A DNA stretch of 64,000 nt from Campylobacteraceae bacterium (GTDB lineage Bacteria; Campylobacterota; Campylobacteria; Campylobacterales; Campylobacteraceae): positions 186,001 through 250,000 of the forward strand of contig JAISAU010000003.1 in assembly GCA_031266555.1 (NCBI GenBank), given 5' to 3'. Positions 46,127-56,299 of the stretch are shown here, piece after piece. The translations under genes and the position numbers were made by a program. Within the stretch, counting starts at the first letter, position 1; each line of letters begins with the position of its first letter. The notes under the pieces were generated by a model. It did not search any database, was not told the origin of the DNA, and saw only the letters and a program-made list of their open reading frames with translations.

Positions 46127-47115
46127 TTAAACTGCTCCAATAATCTTAAATCTCCCTCAAAAAGCGAACGCAAATCGGGAATCTTGTGCAACAACATAGC
46201 AAATCTCTCTATGCCCAAACCAAACGCGTATCCGCTGCTGTTTTTATAGCCTACAGCATTAAAGACATTTTGGTCAACCGTTCCACATCCGAGCACTTCA
46301 AGCCAGCCGGTATTTTTACACACCCTACAACCCGCTCCATGGCAAAATATACAACCTATATCAACTTCAGCGCTTGGTTCTGTAAAAGGAAAAAAGCTCG
46401 GACGAAAACGCACTTTAACGCTTCCGAACATGTATCTTAAAAACTCTTCCAAAATTGATTTTAAATTGGCAAATGAAACCGCCCCTCTTTTATCTACAAC
46501 AAGTCCTTCTATCTGATGAAACATTGGAGTGTGCGTTAAATCAAGATCCGGTCTAAAAACTGCTCCCGGGCAAATCATACGAATGGGAGGATCTTGGGAA
46601 AGCATAGTTCTAACTTGCACAGGCGAAGTATGCGTTCTTAAAAGCGCTCCGTCTTTAAAATAGAATGTGTCCTGCATGTCGCGCGCCGGGTGAAATTTCG
46701 GAAGATTCAAAGCCTCAAAGTTATGAAAGTCGTCTTCTACCAAAGGTCCGTCTTCTACCGAAAAATTGAGCGATACAAAATATTCTATGATTTTATCCAT
46801 AGTGTCAATAACGGGATGCAACGCGCCGACATTAACTATATTACTGTATAAACTCACATCAACGGCGTCTTGCTTTAAAATATCTTCATATTCTTTTGTT
46901 TCCAAAAAACTTTTTTTGGCATTCACAAGTTCGCTAAATTTATCTTTTTCCTCGTTTAATCTCGCGGCGTAGGCTATCTTTTCATCGCCGCTTAGTTCTT
47001 TTAGTTTCGCGAACTCTTTAGCAAAATAACCCTTTTTGCCAAATACTTCAACTCTCAATCTTTCCAACTCTTTTACACTATCGCACTCTTCTATGCTTTT
47101 TTTTAGCGTTTCCAA
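46123..47115 (-). CDS. pheS: Phenylalanyl-tRNA synthetase alpha chain
   Basis: The catalytic subunit for phenylalanine activation. The 330-residue protein has an N-terminal coiled coil (about 1-80), [19 protein letters not shown], motif 2 [34 protein letters not shown] and motif 3 [15 protein letters not shown]. The start is TTG with AAGG 7 bases upstream. It is first in the pheS-pheT operon and points away from the HIT gene. Confidence 0.97.
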   Translation of the reverse strand: METLKKSIEECDSVKELERLRVEVFGKKGYFAKEFAKLKELSGDEKIAYAARLNEEKDKFSELVNAKKSFLETKEYEDILKQDAVDVSLYSNIVNVGALHPVIDTMDKIIEYFVSLNFSVEDGPLVEDDFHNFEALNLPKFHPARDMQDTFYFKDGALLRTHTSPVQVRTMLSQDPPIRMICPGAVFRPDLDLTHTPMFHQIEGLVVDKRGAVSFANLKSILEEFLRYMFGSVKVRFRPSFFPFTEPSAEVDIGCIFCHGAGCRVCKNTGWLEVLGCGTVDQNVFNAVGYKNSSGYAFGLGIERFAMLLHKIPDLRSLFEGDLRLLEQFK

Positions 47116-47226
47116 TGACTTGCCTTGACATGTGATTTTTAATTGTTGATTGTAATCAAAATTTAATTATAAATAGTTAAAGCAAAAATAGTTTATACTC
47201 TTTGAAAAACTTCCAAAAGGATAAAA

Positions 47227-47586
47227 ATGACTATTTTTACGAAAATTATAAATGGAGAGATCCCAAGCAATAAAGTTTTTGAGAATGATAATTTTTTGGC
47301 CTTTCACGATATTAACCCAAAAGCTCCGATACACATATTGATAATTCCCAAAAAAGAGGTTAAAGATTTTCAAAGTGCGGACGCAAAACTTATAGGAGAA
47401 ATGACGCTTTTTATACATGAAGTAGCAAAACTGATGGGACTTGACAAAAGCGGCTATAGACTAATCGCCAATAACGGAAAAGATAGCGGACAAGAGGTAG
47501 CGCATTTGCACTTTCATATGCTTGGAGGCTCAAAACTCGCTTGGCCGCATTTAGTTGACGATACGGATACAAAAAAATTCTTTTGA
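47227..47586 (+). CDS. HIT-family nucleotide-binding protein
   Basis: A 119-residue HIT protein of the Hint branch, which hydrolyses AMP-linked phosphoramidates. The histidine triad is HLHFHM at 93-98, and FTKIINGEIPS and KAPIHILIIPKKE are standard family segments. AAAAGGAT precedes the ATG. It is a single gene, transcribed away from pheS. Confidence 0.93.
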   Translation: MTIFTKIINGEIPSNKVFENDNFLAFHDINPKAPIHILIIPKKEVKDFQSADAKLIGEMTLFIHEVAKLMGLDKSGYRLIANNGKDSGQEVAHLHFHMLGGSKLAWPHLVDDTDTKKFF

Positions 47587-48442
47587 AATTGAATAAAATC
47601 TAAATTCGAGAAAAGTGTCGGGGTTGAAATTTTATCCGCAATAAATTTTGTTATTGTTCCTACATGTAACAATTTCAATAAAAAAATAGCGCGTAAACTA
47701 TTCACATGTTTAACAAAATAGAAAAACCTTACATGTAACGCCTACTTTAACTCAATAAAAAACCAAAATATATTTAAATAAAATACAAGTCTTGTATCTG
47801 TTGAACTATCGCAACTTACTTTACCCAGCGCCGTTAGATGTAATACAACACTTGTTTCAGTCAAACACACATATTTGTCTATCTAGGACATAGTAATGTT
47901 CTTTATTTCAATGCAACCTTACAACCTTTGTTTCAGTTCAACTTATTTTCTCCCAAATAACAAATAATCTATTCATTCCATTTCAATACAACACTTGTAT
48001 CTGTTCAATCTACTACAGGCAATTAGAAATTATTTCTGTAAACAAATTTCAATATAATGCTTATATCTGTATTGATTGCTATTATTATACTTTGTATTCG
48101 CGTCAAAAACAGTTCAAAGTTTAGTACACCTCATTATCGGATTTTATTATTCGTCCAATGCGCGAGGTTGCTCGCCACATTTACTTTGACGCTTAAAATT
48201 TCGCACTTTTTATTCGCCATGAATTTTATCTTTAAACACTTTTATCTGTTGTCCAATTTTTACTATTTTTATGTAAAAAACCGCCTACATGTAACGCTTT
48301 TTTTTAACATGTAAGATAATTTTGATTGACAAAAAATAATCTTTTTTCTTTACATGTAACTATACAAATAGTGATTTATGGTGTACACAAGAGGGATTGG
48401 AAAAAAACTTAACAGATTTTTTTAAAAGATAAAACTAGAATA
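47587..48442. other. Large gene-free region with relic CRISPR-like array and palindrome sites
   Basis: No credible gene is seen; the frame at 48057-48314 has no ribosome site or family likeness. ACATGT-cored sites occur near 47661, 47703, 47730, 48290, 48307 and 48353, one of the densest clusters in the window. The centre (47777-48075) is the repeat array listed separately. No cas gene lies in the window. Confidence 0.6.
47777..48075. CRISPR. Degenerate CRISPR-like array, five repeats, no cas genes
   Basis: Five related 30-bp blocks lie at 47777-47806, 47837-47866, 47905-47942 (with an 8-bp internal duplication), 47980-48009 and 48046-48075. The best copy (47980) opens ATTTCAATACAACAC and ends TTGTATCTGTTCAA; the shared core is TACAAC-x2-TTGT-x-TC. 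Intervals between them are unrelated and 30, 38, 37 and 36 bp, giving a period near 66 bp. In reverse complement the unit begins GTTGAAC and ends TTGAAAT, the usual look of type I or III repeats. The copies have drifted, so this is probably a dead relic. Confidence 0.55.
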
Positions 48443-49831
48443 TCATTTAAATCCGTTAAGCCAATCTTCCATATCATTTATTTGTGATAACGTCGCACTT
48501 TTCGCAGTGCCACCTTTTGAATTTCGCGCGTTCATAGAAGCTTCAAGACTTAAAAACACGGTAGCGTCGTCGCCTATTCTATCGTCTACTTTTTTAAGTT
48601 CTTCGATGCTGATTTGAGAGATATCCACGCCTAACTCTTCAGCTCTCGCGACCGCTTTACCGGTTATGAAATGAGCTTCTCTAAAAGGAATGTTACTATG
48701 CGTTACAAGATAATCGGCTAAATCGGTAGCGCTTAAATTCCCTTTGGCGCAAGCTTTAAGCATATTGTCTTTGTTGATACTCATAGTTTTTAAAGTTTCA
48801 TTGAGTATTTGAAGAGATATAGCGGCAGTCTCAACGCTGTCAAAAACTCCTTCCTTATCCTCTTGCATATCTTTATTATACGCTAAAGGCAGTCCCTTTA
48901 AAACCGTTAAAAGCCCTATAAGATTGCCGTAAACTCTGCCTGTTTTTCCGCGTAAAAGTTCCGGAACATCAGGATTTTTCTTTTGCGGCATTATAGAGCT
49001 TCCCGTTGAGTACTCGTCGCTTAGCGTGATAAATCTAAATTCCATACTTGACCAGAGTATCAACTCTTCAGCCAATCTTGAAATATGCATCATCAAAACA
49101 GAGATGTTAAACAAAATCTCCAACGCAAAATCCCTATCGCTCACGCCGTCCATTGCGTTGCTCACAGGCGCGTCAAATCCGAGCTCTTTAGCGGTTTTTT
49201 CTCTGTTTATCGGATATGGAGTTCCAGCTAACGCCGCGCTTCCCAAAGGTGAAAAATTGTTTCTTTCATATGAGCTGTCAAATCTCTCGACATCTCTCCT
49301 AAACATACACATGTAAGCAAGAAGATGAAAAGCGAGATTAATCGGTTGAGCGTGTTGGAGATGCGTCATTCCCGGAAGCAGAGTATCGGTATTTTTTTTG
49401 GCTATATCAAGCAGCGTTTTGATTAAATTTATTGTAAAAGTCATAATATGAAGCGAATTTTTTTGCACGTACAGTTTAAAATCAAGCGCGACTTGGTCGT
49501 TTCTGCTTCTTGCCGTGTGAAGTTTGCCGCCTATCTCTTTTCCGACAATTTCGCTAAGCCTTTTTTCGACAGCCATATGGATATCTTCGTCTTGTATATC
49601 GAAAACAAACTTTCCATTTTTAATTTCGCTTAAAACAGTCTTAAGTCCATCCGCTATGGCTTTGGCTTCATCCTTTGTCAAAATGCCCTGTTTTTCCAGC
49701 ATATCGGCGTGTGCTAGCGAACCTTTGATATCCTCTTCATAGAGCTTTTTATCAAACGACAAAGAAGCGTTAAATCTGTTTAAAAGCTCAGAAGCCTCTT
49801 TTTTAAATACTCCGGATCTGGATTTTGCCAT
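48443..49831 (-). CDS. argH: Argininosuccinate lyase
   Basis: Last step of arginine synthesis: splits argininosuccinate to arginine and fumarate. The 462-residue chain has [28 protein letters not shown] near 100-117, the catalytic [10 protein letters not shown], and the signature loop [20 protein letters not shown] with the catalytic Ser. TTAGGAAAT precedes the ATG. It stands alone, facing the relic array, 47 bp after pckA would have ended in the opposite sense of reading order. Confidence 0.97.
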   Translation of the reverse strand: MAKSRSGVFKKEASELLNRFNASLSFDKKLYEEDIKGSLAHADMLEKQGILTKDEAKAIADGLKTVLSEIKNGKFVFDIQDEDIHMAVEKRLSEIVGKEIGGKLHTARSRNDQVALDFKLYVQKNSLHIMTFTINLIKTLLDIAKKNTDTLLPGMTHLQHAQPINLAFHLLAYMCMFRRDVERFDSSYERNNFSPLGSAALAGTPYPINREKTAKELGFDAPVSNAMDGVSDRDFALEILFNISVLMMHISRLAEELILWSSMEFRFITLSDEYSTGSSIMPQKKNPDVPELLRGKTGRVYGNLIGLLTVLKGLPLAYNKDMQEDKEGVFDSVETAAISLQILNETLKTMSINKDNMLKACAKGNLSATDLADYLVTHSNIPFREAHFITGKAVARAEELGVDISQISIEELKKVDDRIGDDATVFLSLEASMNARNSKGGTAKSATLSQINDMEDWLNGFK

Positions 49832-49878
49832 TACGATATTTCCTAAAGTTCACAATATTATTTGATACATGTAAGCCG

Positions 49879-51468
49879 TTATAGAAATTTTGGTCCGGCT
49901 TTTGAATAGTCAAATTCGCTATTTTGGATTACATATTTTTTAAAATTTTTAATAAACATTTCCGCTAATTTTACCCTCGTCTCATCATACTGCGTTTTAT
50001 CGCTCCACGTATTGCGCGGATTTAAAATAGCACTGTCAACGCCATTTAACGATTTTGGAATTTGTAAATTAAAAATGTCCAAAGTTTCGTAAGCGCTGTC
50101 ATTAATACTGCCGTCTAAAATAGCGTTTATGCAAGCTCTTGTGGCTTTTATGCTCATGCGCTTGCCAACTCCGTAAACTCCGCCGCTCCAACCTGTGTTT
50201 ATAAGAAAAACATTTACTTGATGTTTGTCTATTTTTTCGCCCAAAAGTTTCGCGTAATCAGTCGGATGAAGAGGTAAAAACGCTTCTCCAAAACAAGCGC
50301 TGAAAGTTGCTACAGGCTCTGTTATGCCTCTTTCCGTTCCTGCGACTTTAGCCGTATATCCGCTCAAAAAGTAGTACATCGCTTGTTCTTTATTTAGCTT
50401 AGATACCGGCGGCAATATGCCAAACGCGTCCGCTGTTAAAAAGATGATATTTTTCGGGTGTCCCGCCATAAGAGTCGGCTCGTGATTTTTAATATGCTCT
50501 ATAGGATATGAGACTCGCGTATTTTCAGTCTTTGAGGCGTCTTTAAAATCCACAACGCCGTCTTTACTTACAACCACATTTTCCAACAAAGCGTCCGTCT
50601 TGATCGCTTCATAAATTTCAGGTTCGCTGTTTGGGTCAAGATTGATACACTTAGCGTAGCAACCGCCCTCAAAATTAAATACTCCCTCATCGTCCCAACC
50701 GTGTTCGTCGTCGCCTATTAATTTTCTCAGTGGATCCGTAGAGAGCGTTGTTTTCCCAGTACCGGATAATCCGAAAAAAAGAGCTGTATCACCGTCTTTA
50801 CCAACGTTCGCGGAGCAATGCATGGAGAGTTTATTCTCCAGAGGAAGCCAATAATTCATCATGGAAAAGATGCCTTTTTTCATCTCTCCGCCATACCACG
50901 TGCCGCCAATAACGGCGATATTATCTTCAATATTAAAAATAACGAAAACTTCCGAATTCAGTCCGTCCTCTTTATAGTCCTCGTTTACACACTTGCAAGC
51001 GTTATAAACCGTAAAATCAGGCTCAAAATCAACCAACTCTTTTTCGCTCGGACGAATAAACATATTTTTCACAAAATGCGCTTGCCACGCAACTTCAGTG
51101 ACAAATCTAACGCTTTTTCTGCTTGTTAAACTCGCTCCGCAATAAGCGTCTTGTATATATATGTCTTTGTTTGAGAGTTGTTTTTTGGCTTTTTCAAGAA
51201 GTTTGTCAAAAAGCTGTTTTGATATGGAATGATTAACGTTTCCCCACGCTATATATTTAGACGACGGGTCTTGCTTGACAAAGTATTTATCTTTTGGACT
51301 TCTGCCTGTAAAAATGCCCGTATCCACTGTGAATGCGCCAAGATTTGTTAAAACGCCCTCTTTATTTTGTATCTCATGCTTGAGAATCTCGTCGTAATTT
51401 AAATTGTAGAAGATCTTGCCTACGTTGTTAAGTCCCAACTCCTTGATTTTATTCACATTTGGATTCAT
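49879..51468 (-). CDS. pckA: Phosphoenolpyruvate carboxykinase (ATP)
   Basis: Interconverts oxaloacetate and PEP with ATP. The 529-residue protein has [31 protein letters not shown]-loop [11 protein letters not shown], the metal site [19 protein letters not shown] and RISYP-like [12 protein letters not shown] at 51468 with AAAGG upstream is chosen over an in-frame start at 51537, because the extra 23 residues are unlike the family. With PycB it gives a C3/C4 node for gluconeogenesis or anaplerosis. Confidence 0.97.
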   Translation of the reverse strand: MNPNVNKIKELGLNNVGKIFYNLNYDEILKHEIQNKEGVLTNLGAFTVDTGIFTGRSPKDKYFVKQDPSSKYIAWGNVNHSISKQLFDKLLEKAKKQLSNKDIYIQDAYCGASLTSRKSVRFVTEVAWQAHFVKNMFIRPSEKELVDFEPDFTVYNACKCVNEDYKEDGLNSEVFVIFNIEDNIAVIGGTWYGGEMKKGIFSMMNYWLPLENKLSMHCSANVGKDGDTALFFGLSGTGKTTLSTDPLRKLIGDDEHGWDDEGVFNFEGGCYAKCINLDPNSEPEIYEAIKTDALLENVVVSKDGVVDFKDASKTENTRVSYPIEHIKNHEPTLMAGHPKNIIFLTADAFGILPPVSKLNKEQAMYYFLSGYTAKVAGTERGITEPVATFSACFGEAFLPLHPTDYAKLLGEKIDKHQVNVFLINTGWSGGVYGVGKRMSIKATRACINAILDGSINDSAYETLDIFNLQIPKSLNGVDSAILNPRNTWSDKTQYDETRVKLAEMFIKNFKKYVIQNSEFDYSKAGPKFL

Positions 51469-52195
51469 CTTAATACCTTTATTTGTCACGTCACAACACC
51501 GTAAATGCGGCTTTTTTGGCTTTTGTAAAACCTTCAAGATTGTAAAACGACATTTTTCACGAATTATAGACTATATTAAGTAGTATATCGCTTAATCTTG
51601 GGTGAAATAAATCTCATTTTTATATCAAATGATTGAGAGGGTTTATCATTTACCAGTCTTGAAAAAATTTTTAACGCGTTTTTAAACAAAGACTTTGATT
51701 GATTTTTAGGTTTTTTATATCTGAGCAAAATGCGGGGACTTTAAGGGTATTTACATTTCGCATTCTGCTTATCGATTTATAACGCTTTTATAAACTCCCG
51801 CGTGAAATTAAAAACTGTAGATTTTTCGCTTTTAGTCTAAAATTTTTCTATTTTAAGTTTGATGAGCTCATACTTATTGTTTCTTATTACGCAAACGTTT
51901 TTATATACATGTAGCGATAAGTATTGCCGACTCCAACGTTTTTAAATTTAAACTTGGGATATATCATCAACCATAATCGCCGCCACAGTCTGCCAAAGCA
52001 AAAATAGATCTGTTGAAATTAAAGATTAAAAGTTTATGTTGACACTGTTAAAGGGGGTTCAAAAATACTGGCGATTATAAAAAATTTTAACTTTTTATCG
52101 CTAAAAGCATAAAAAAGTCCTTGACGTTTCGTTCATTCAAACAATCTTTAGCAGACAAAAAATTATTTAATATTTGAGATTTTAAAAAAAATATA
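51469..52195. other. Intergenic region between pckA and pycB
   Basis: About 730 bp without a supported gene. It is AT-rich, carries one TACATGTA site near 51906 and should contain the pckA promoter. No repeats or tRNA were recognised. Confidence 0.5.
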
Positions 52196-52235
52196 AATAA
52201 GCGCCGTACTATTAAAAATAGCCGTAGCGCTTATT
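52196..52235 (-). terminator. Intrinsic terminator after pycB
   Basis: AATAAGCGC (52196-52204) pairs with GCGCTTATT (52227-52235), and an inner CTAT/ATAG pair extends the hairpin. On the minus strand the stem is followed by TATATTTTTTTT, so this is a strong terminator 12 bp after the pycB stop. Confidence 0.88.
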
Positions 52236-52247
52236 GAAAATTTTATC

Positions 52248-54113
52248 TTAAACTATGGCGCATAAAACTCCTCCGCCCTCAACGGCTTGCCCTTGCGATA
52301 CGAAAATTTTTTCTATTACGCCGTTTTTTGTCGCGCTTATCTCCGTCTCCATCTTCATCGCTTCAAGTAAAAATAGTATCTGTCCCTCTTTAACGCTATC
52401 GCCCTCTTTAACAAAAATTTTTGAAACAGAACCCGGAAGTTCTGCTTTTATCTTTAAAGCGTTCGCGCTAATCGCTTCATCGGCGCTTTTTATATCCTCT
52501 TTTGTCTCGTATTTGGAAAAATCCGAAGACTCTCCGACACTTGCTGCAACTTTTGTGATCTTGCTTACATCAATAGCCGCGCCCTCTCCTTCTACAACCT
52601 GCACGTCATATTTTTCACCGTTAACTAAAACCGTATATGAACCTATAGACGTTTTTACATTACATGTAGCGGAGATTTTTTTATCCTCTTGAGCGACATT
52701 TACATTGCTGTTTTTGCGAACATTTACTTTCGCTTCACCTTTTAAAAACGCCAATCCCTTATCTTTGCAAGCGGCGACTATAAAAATATTCTCATCCGTA
52801 GCTTCAATACCCGCTTCTTCAAGCTGGTGTCTTACATAAAGAACCGTTTTTGTTATATCTTTGTCCGCTATATCGACGGGGTCTTCAGTAGTCGTTGGAA
52901 GCTTTAACTGCTCCGAAGCTATTTTGATGATATCCTCATTTGGTTTTACAGGGGTTTTGCCAAAATATCCTAAAACCATTCTGCCGTAACCGTCGGCTAT
53001 TTTTTTCCATTTGCCAAACATAACGTTATTAAAAGCTTGCTGAAAATAAAATTGCGAAACGGGAGTCACGCTTGTTCCGTACCCGCCAAGTTCAACCACC
53101 TCTCTCATAGCTTTTATCACTTCGGGAAATTTATTTAAAATATTATTGTCCCTCATCATTTGCGTATTTGCCGTTAATGCGCCTCCCGGCATCGGCGAAA
53201 ACGGGATTAGAGGTAAAACTTGCGTAGCTTCGGGCGGGAAAAAATAGTCTTTCAAACAATCTCTTAATACCTCTTCATACTGCAACACCTTGTCTATTTC
53301 AAGTCCGCCCAAATCATAATCCTTACCCTTTACGGCGTGAAGTAAAGTTAAGATATCTGGTTGACTTGTTCCTCCGCTCACAGGAGCTGCCGCCAAATCA
53401 ATGCCGTCCACGCCCGCTTCCAACGCGGCTAAATAACAAGCCACGCTCACTCCGGCGGTTTCATGAGTATGAAGTCTTACATGTGTGCTTTCAGGAAGCA
53501 GTTTTTTCGCCATTTTGATAGTTTCGTACACTTTTTGCGGACTTGATGTGCCGCTGGCGTCTTTAAAACAAACGCTATCGTATGGAATGCCCGTATCCAA
53601 TATCTCTCTTAAAGTTTTTTCATAAAACGCGACATCGTGAGCGCCCGTACAACCAGGCGGTAAATCCATCATAGTTACGACAACTTCGTGTTTTAAATCG
53701 TGTTTTTTTATACGTTTCGCGCTGTAGCGAAGATTATTCACATCATTTAGCGCGTCAAAATTTCTTATCGTCGTCGTCGCGTGTTTTTTAAACATTTTAG
53801 CGTGCAAATCTATAATCTCTCTGCTTCCGGTATCTAACGTAACGGTATTTATCCCGCGAGCCAATGTTTGAAGATTCGCGTTAGGACCGGCGGCTTCTCT
53901 GAATTTATCCATCATTGTAAACGCATCTTCGTTCAAATAAAAATACAACGTTTGAAATCTAGCCCCTCCGCCAAATTCAAAGTGATTTATGCCTGCCATT
54001 CTCGCCGCGCTTACAGCTGGTAAAAAGTCGTCCATAAGCACTCTTGCCCCAAACACGGATTGAAAACCGTCTCTGAAAGTCGTATCCATAATATCGATAA
54101 ACTTCTTTGCCAT
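52248..54113 (-). CDS. pycB: Pyruvate carboxylase subunit B / oxaloacetate decarboxylase alpha-like
   Basis: A 621-residue biotin enzyme subunit with a carboxyltransferase domain (DTTFRDGFQSVFGARV, CFKDASGT, HTHETAGVSVACYLAALEAG split over about 205-235), a PycB/OadA conserved domain and a C-terminal biotinyl domain with EAMKMETE, biotin on Lys587. In Campylobacterota this is normally the PycB half of two-subunit pyruvate carboxylase; PycA is not in the window. The OadG-like gene just upstream leaves open a sodium-pump decarboxylase. AAAGGTGA precedes the ATG and a strong terminator follows. Confidence 0.93.
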   Translation of the reverse strand: MAKKFIDIMDTTFRDGFQSVFGARVLMDDFLPAVSAARMAGINHFEFGGGARFQTLYFYLNEDAFTMMDKFREAAGPNANLQTLARGINTVTLDTGSREIIDLHAKMFKKHATTTIRNFDALNDVNNLRYSAKRIKKHDLKHEVVVTMMDLPPGCTGAHDVAFYEKTLREILDTGIPYDSVCFKDASGTSSPQKVYETIKMAKKLLPESTHVRLHTHETAGVSVACYLAALEAGVDGIDLAAAPVSGGTSQPDILTLLHAVKGKDYDLGGLEIDKVLQYEEVLRDCLKDYFFPPEATQVLPLIPFSPMPGGALTANTQMMRDNNILNKFPEVIKAMREVVELGGYGTSVTPVSQFYFQQAFNNVMFGKWKKIADGYGRMVLGYFGKTPVKPNEDIIKIASEQLKLPTTTEDPVDIADKDITKTVLYVRHQLEEAGIEATDENIFIVAACKDKGLAFLKGEAKVNVRKNSNVNVAQEDKKISATCNVKTSIGSYTVLVNGEKYDVQVVEGEGAAIDVSKITKVAASVGESSDFSKYETKEDIKSADEAISANALKIKAELPGSVSKIFVKEGDSVKEGQILFLLEAMKMETEISATKNGVIEKIFVSQGQAVEGGGVLCAIV

Positions 54114-54117
54114 TAGA

Positions 54118-54339
54118 TCACCTTTGTGAATTTTGATTTTTGTATTGGTTGATAGCCGCTATTATCACCGCGGCTAAAACAGGATTTTGAGTATTTTGTC
54201 GCTCATCTTCTATCTTTTTATCCTTTTTGTCGTGAGTTCTTAAAAAAGATATTTTCCGTATAAGTCTTACTTGATAAATCAAAACCGCGCACAAAAGCGC
54301 GATTAGAACCAAAGCTATAATTACAAAAACTGCATTCAA
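54118..54339 (-). CDS. OadG-like small membrane protein upstream of pycB
   Basis: A 73-residue protein with one N-terminal helix (about 3-24), a charged linker and a C-terminal PVLAAVIIAAINQYKN. The last segment matches the pattern of OadG, gamma subunits of sodium-pumping oxaloacetate decarboxylase, where it holds the alpha subunit. The start is TTG with AAAGGA upstream. It lies 4 bp before pycB, so both are co-made. No OadB-like membrane pump gene is in the window. Confidence 0.7.
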   Translation of the reverse strand: MNAVFVIIALVLIALLCAVLIYQVRLIRKISFLRTHDKKDKKIEDERQNTQNPVLAAVIIAAINQYKNQNSQR

Positions 54340-54470
54340 ATCAATTTTCCTTTGCGTTTACTAACTAAATAACAATTTTAAACTAAAGCTTTTGATAGTT
54401 TGCTTTTTTTATCGCTATATTTTCGCTTTATTCAAAATATTTTCATTTGTGCTACCAAACTTAACACTAA

Positions 54471-54746
54471 CTATCTGTTTGTATTTTGATTTAAAAATAA
54501 TATTTTTGGGTTTTGCACTATAGTCGCATGCTCGGCTATAGCTTCGTCTTTGCTATTGTATCGTTCGTTGTATAAAGGCTTGGTGTATAAAATCTCATCG
54601 CCTCTCATCTCAAAAACCATAGTTTCATACACTATGATATTATCGTCCTTTTCAAAAAACTTATGCCTTATTTTCATACTTATTGTCGAAATAAAATATG
54701 ATTTATCGTCAACTTTAATGATATTTTTCAGCTCAAGTTTTTTCAT
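54471..54746 (-). CDS. Small protein of unknown function
   Basis: A 91-residue soluble protein, mostly beta-strand in pattern (KVDDKSYFISTISMKIRH, then NIIVYETMVFEMRGDEILY) with a helical end containing SKDEAIAEHA. No family is recognised. The last part looks like the HxxA-type helix that ends some small nucleotide-free domains, but this proves nothing. TAAAGGGTATTT before the ATG supports translation. It lies alone, 131 bp before the OadG-like gene on the same strand. Confidence 0.7.
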   Translation of the reverse strand: MKKLELKNIIKVDDKSYFISTISMKIRHKFFEKDDNIIVYETMVFEMRGDEILYTKPLYNERYNSKDEAIAEHATIVQNPKILFLNQNTNR

Positions 54747-54955
54747 AAATACCCTTTATACATAAGGATTGAAATTTTACCATAAAGGATAAAATTTATA
54801 CTTAAAGCCTACAATTTTATCTAATTAATAGCGCCCAAAAATGAAAAATATTTTAGTATGCTTCCCATATTAAGCAAAACAACTTTTTTCTGTTCTATTC
54901 AATTCTTTTTATATGTATTTGGAACGCCGCAAAAATACTATATGTAACTCATCCG

Positions 54956-56188
54956 CTAAAACGCTCGAGCCAAATCAGAATCCGGATGATTACCGCAACG
55001 CCTGTAATCGTCAAAATCTATTGTAAGGGAGTGATTTTTGCGTATCTCTTGAAGAGCAGATGAGAGTCTTACATAATACTCTAATGAAGCATTTTTTTGC
55101 TCGGCTAAATAAGTGTTGGGACGCGGCACCCAAACCATATTTACAGTGCTTACTCCATAACTTGCTAATTCGTCCGCTTCTTTTAAGATTGCTTCCAAAG
55201 CCTCGTCTTCACTTCTAAAACCAAACGGTTTGATAAGCTCTACTCCTGATACTATACCGGTATTTACTCTACCTTCTCCAAAAATTTCCACAGCATCAAT
55301 AAGCCGCCTTTTCCACTCTTTATAACCAACCCATTTGGCTTTTCCCGGACATACGATATTGAAGATATTCTCATTTAAAACCTCTATATCCATTGTAATG
55401 CTTGAGATGCCCGTTTCATCATAAAGACGCTTTAATTGCTTTGTCGTGACAGCAGAACATATAAGTTGAGATGGAAACTTTTTAGTTGAAAAATTCTCTC
55501 CTATAGCATTTAAAATCTCTATATAGTAGTCTATCTCTTTGTCAAACGGTATCTCGCCGTGAAAATCAGAACCTGACGTAAGACAAATCGCGCTGAATCT
55601 ACCTCTCTCTTTTAACGCTTCTTTGATTGTCTCAGACACATCTTTGGGTTTTATCTTTGTTTGCATCTCTATCTCGTTTCTTTGCTGCTTAAGATTATTA
55701 ACTATATCGCAAAATTTACAACCCATATCTTCGCTCCAAAAATGACAATATCTGTTTGGTATCAGATAGAGTCTTTGCGGACGAGCGCCGACAATATTTT
55801 GCATAAGCGCTCCGCTTGATGTTCGTTTGTCGTAAAAATCAGGCTTATCCCAGTAAAATATCTCCTCAATTTCTCTGCCGCCATCTGTTAAAATCAGTTT
55901 ATCGTCTATCAAATCAACTATATACGGATTATTTTCAAGCGAGGTTGGCGTACTAAGAACTGATGTACCATCACATAAAATAAAAGCTTCGGGACGCTTT
56001 GTAAGTTTGCCGTCTCTTGTGCCAAACAGATGTGTTCCGTCTAATTGATGACGCGTTTCATCAACTGCGCTAAGAGCGTTTGGCGTATAGTAAACTCCGC
56101 GTCTGTGAATATCCGTTTTTAACATAATAAGTCTTGGAAAATCTGGATATTTCGCCGCAACTTCCTCAAAAGTCAAATCGCCATTCAT
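54956..56188 (-). CDS. Radical SAM enzyme with unusual CX8CX2C motif, linked to an ABC importer
   Basis: A 410-residue enzyme. Its cluster-binding cysteines are Cys148, Cys157 and Cys160 in YCHFWSEDMGCKFCD: CX8CX2C in place of the common CX3CX2C. After it come LTSGSDFHGE, TMDIEVLNENIFNIVCPGK and GRVNTGIVSGVELIKPFGF, as strands of the radical SAM barrel; an N-terminal domain of about 135 residues precedes it. ATG at 56188 has AGAGGAGG upstream and beats a TTG at 56254. It is last in a run behind a binding protein, ATPase and permease, so it probably acts on the imported compound. Reaction unknown. Confidence 0.85.
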   Translation of the reverse strand: MNGDLTFEEVAAKYPDFPRLIMLKTDIHRRGVYYTPNALSAVDETRHQLDGTHLFGTRDGKLTKRPEAFILCDGTSVLSTPTSLENNPYIVDLIDDKLILTDGGREIEEIFYWDKPDFYDKRTSSGALMQNIVGARPQRLYLIPNRYCHFWSEDMGCKFCDIVNNLKQQRNEIEMQTKIKPKDVSETIKEALKERGRFSAICLTSGSDFHGEIPFDKEIDYYIEILNAIGENFSTKKFPSQLICSAVTTKQLKRLYDETGISSITMDIEVLNENIFNIVCPGKAKWVGYKEWKRRLIDAVEIFGEGRVNTGIVSGVELIKPFGFRSEDEALEAILKEADELASYGVSTVNMVWVPRPNTYLAEQKNASLEYYVRLSSALQEIRKNHSLTIDFDDYRRCGNHPDSDLARAF

Positions 56189-56299
56189 TAAATTGCCTCC
56201 TCTTAAAGTATAACCAACTATATTTTGCGGTTTTAAAATCCGCGCCGCGCTCAATACTATTTTATTGGCTTACAACTTGCGATTACGAAAACTCTGACA

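Noticed and set aside
48057-48314. 85-residue frame to the right of the relic array
   Set aside because: Aromatic-rich, no ribosome site, no family likeness; it starts inside the last repeat.
51469-51537. Upstream in-frame extension of pckA
   Set aside because: No ribosome site at the outer start, and the extra residues are basic and unlike PEP carboxykinases; the ATG at 51468 has AAAGG.
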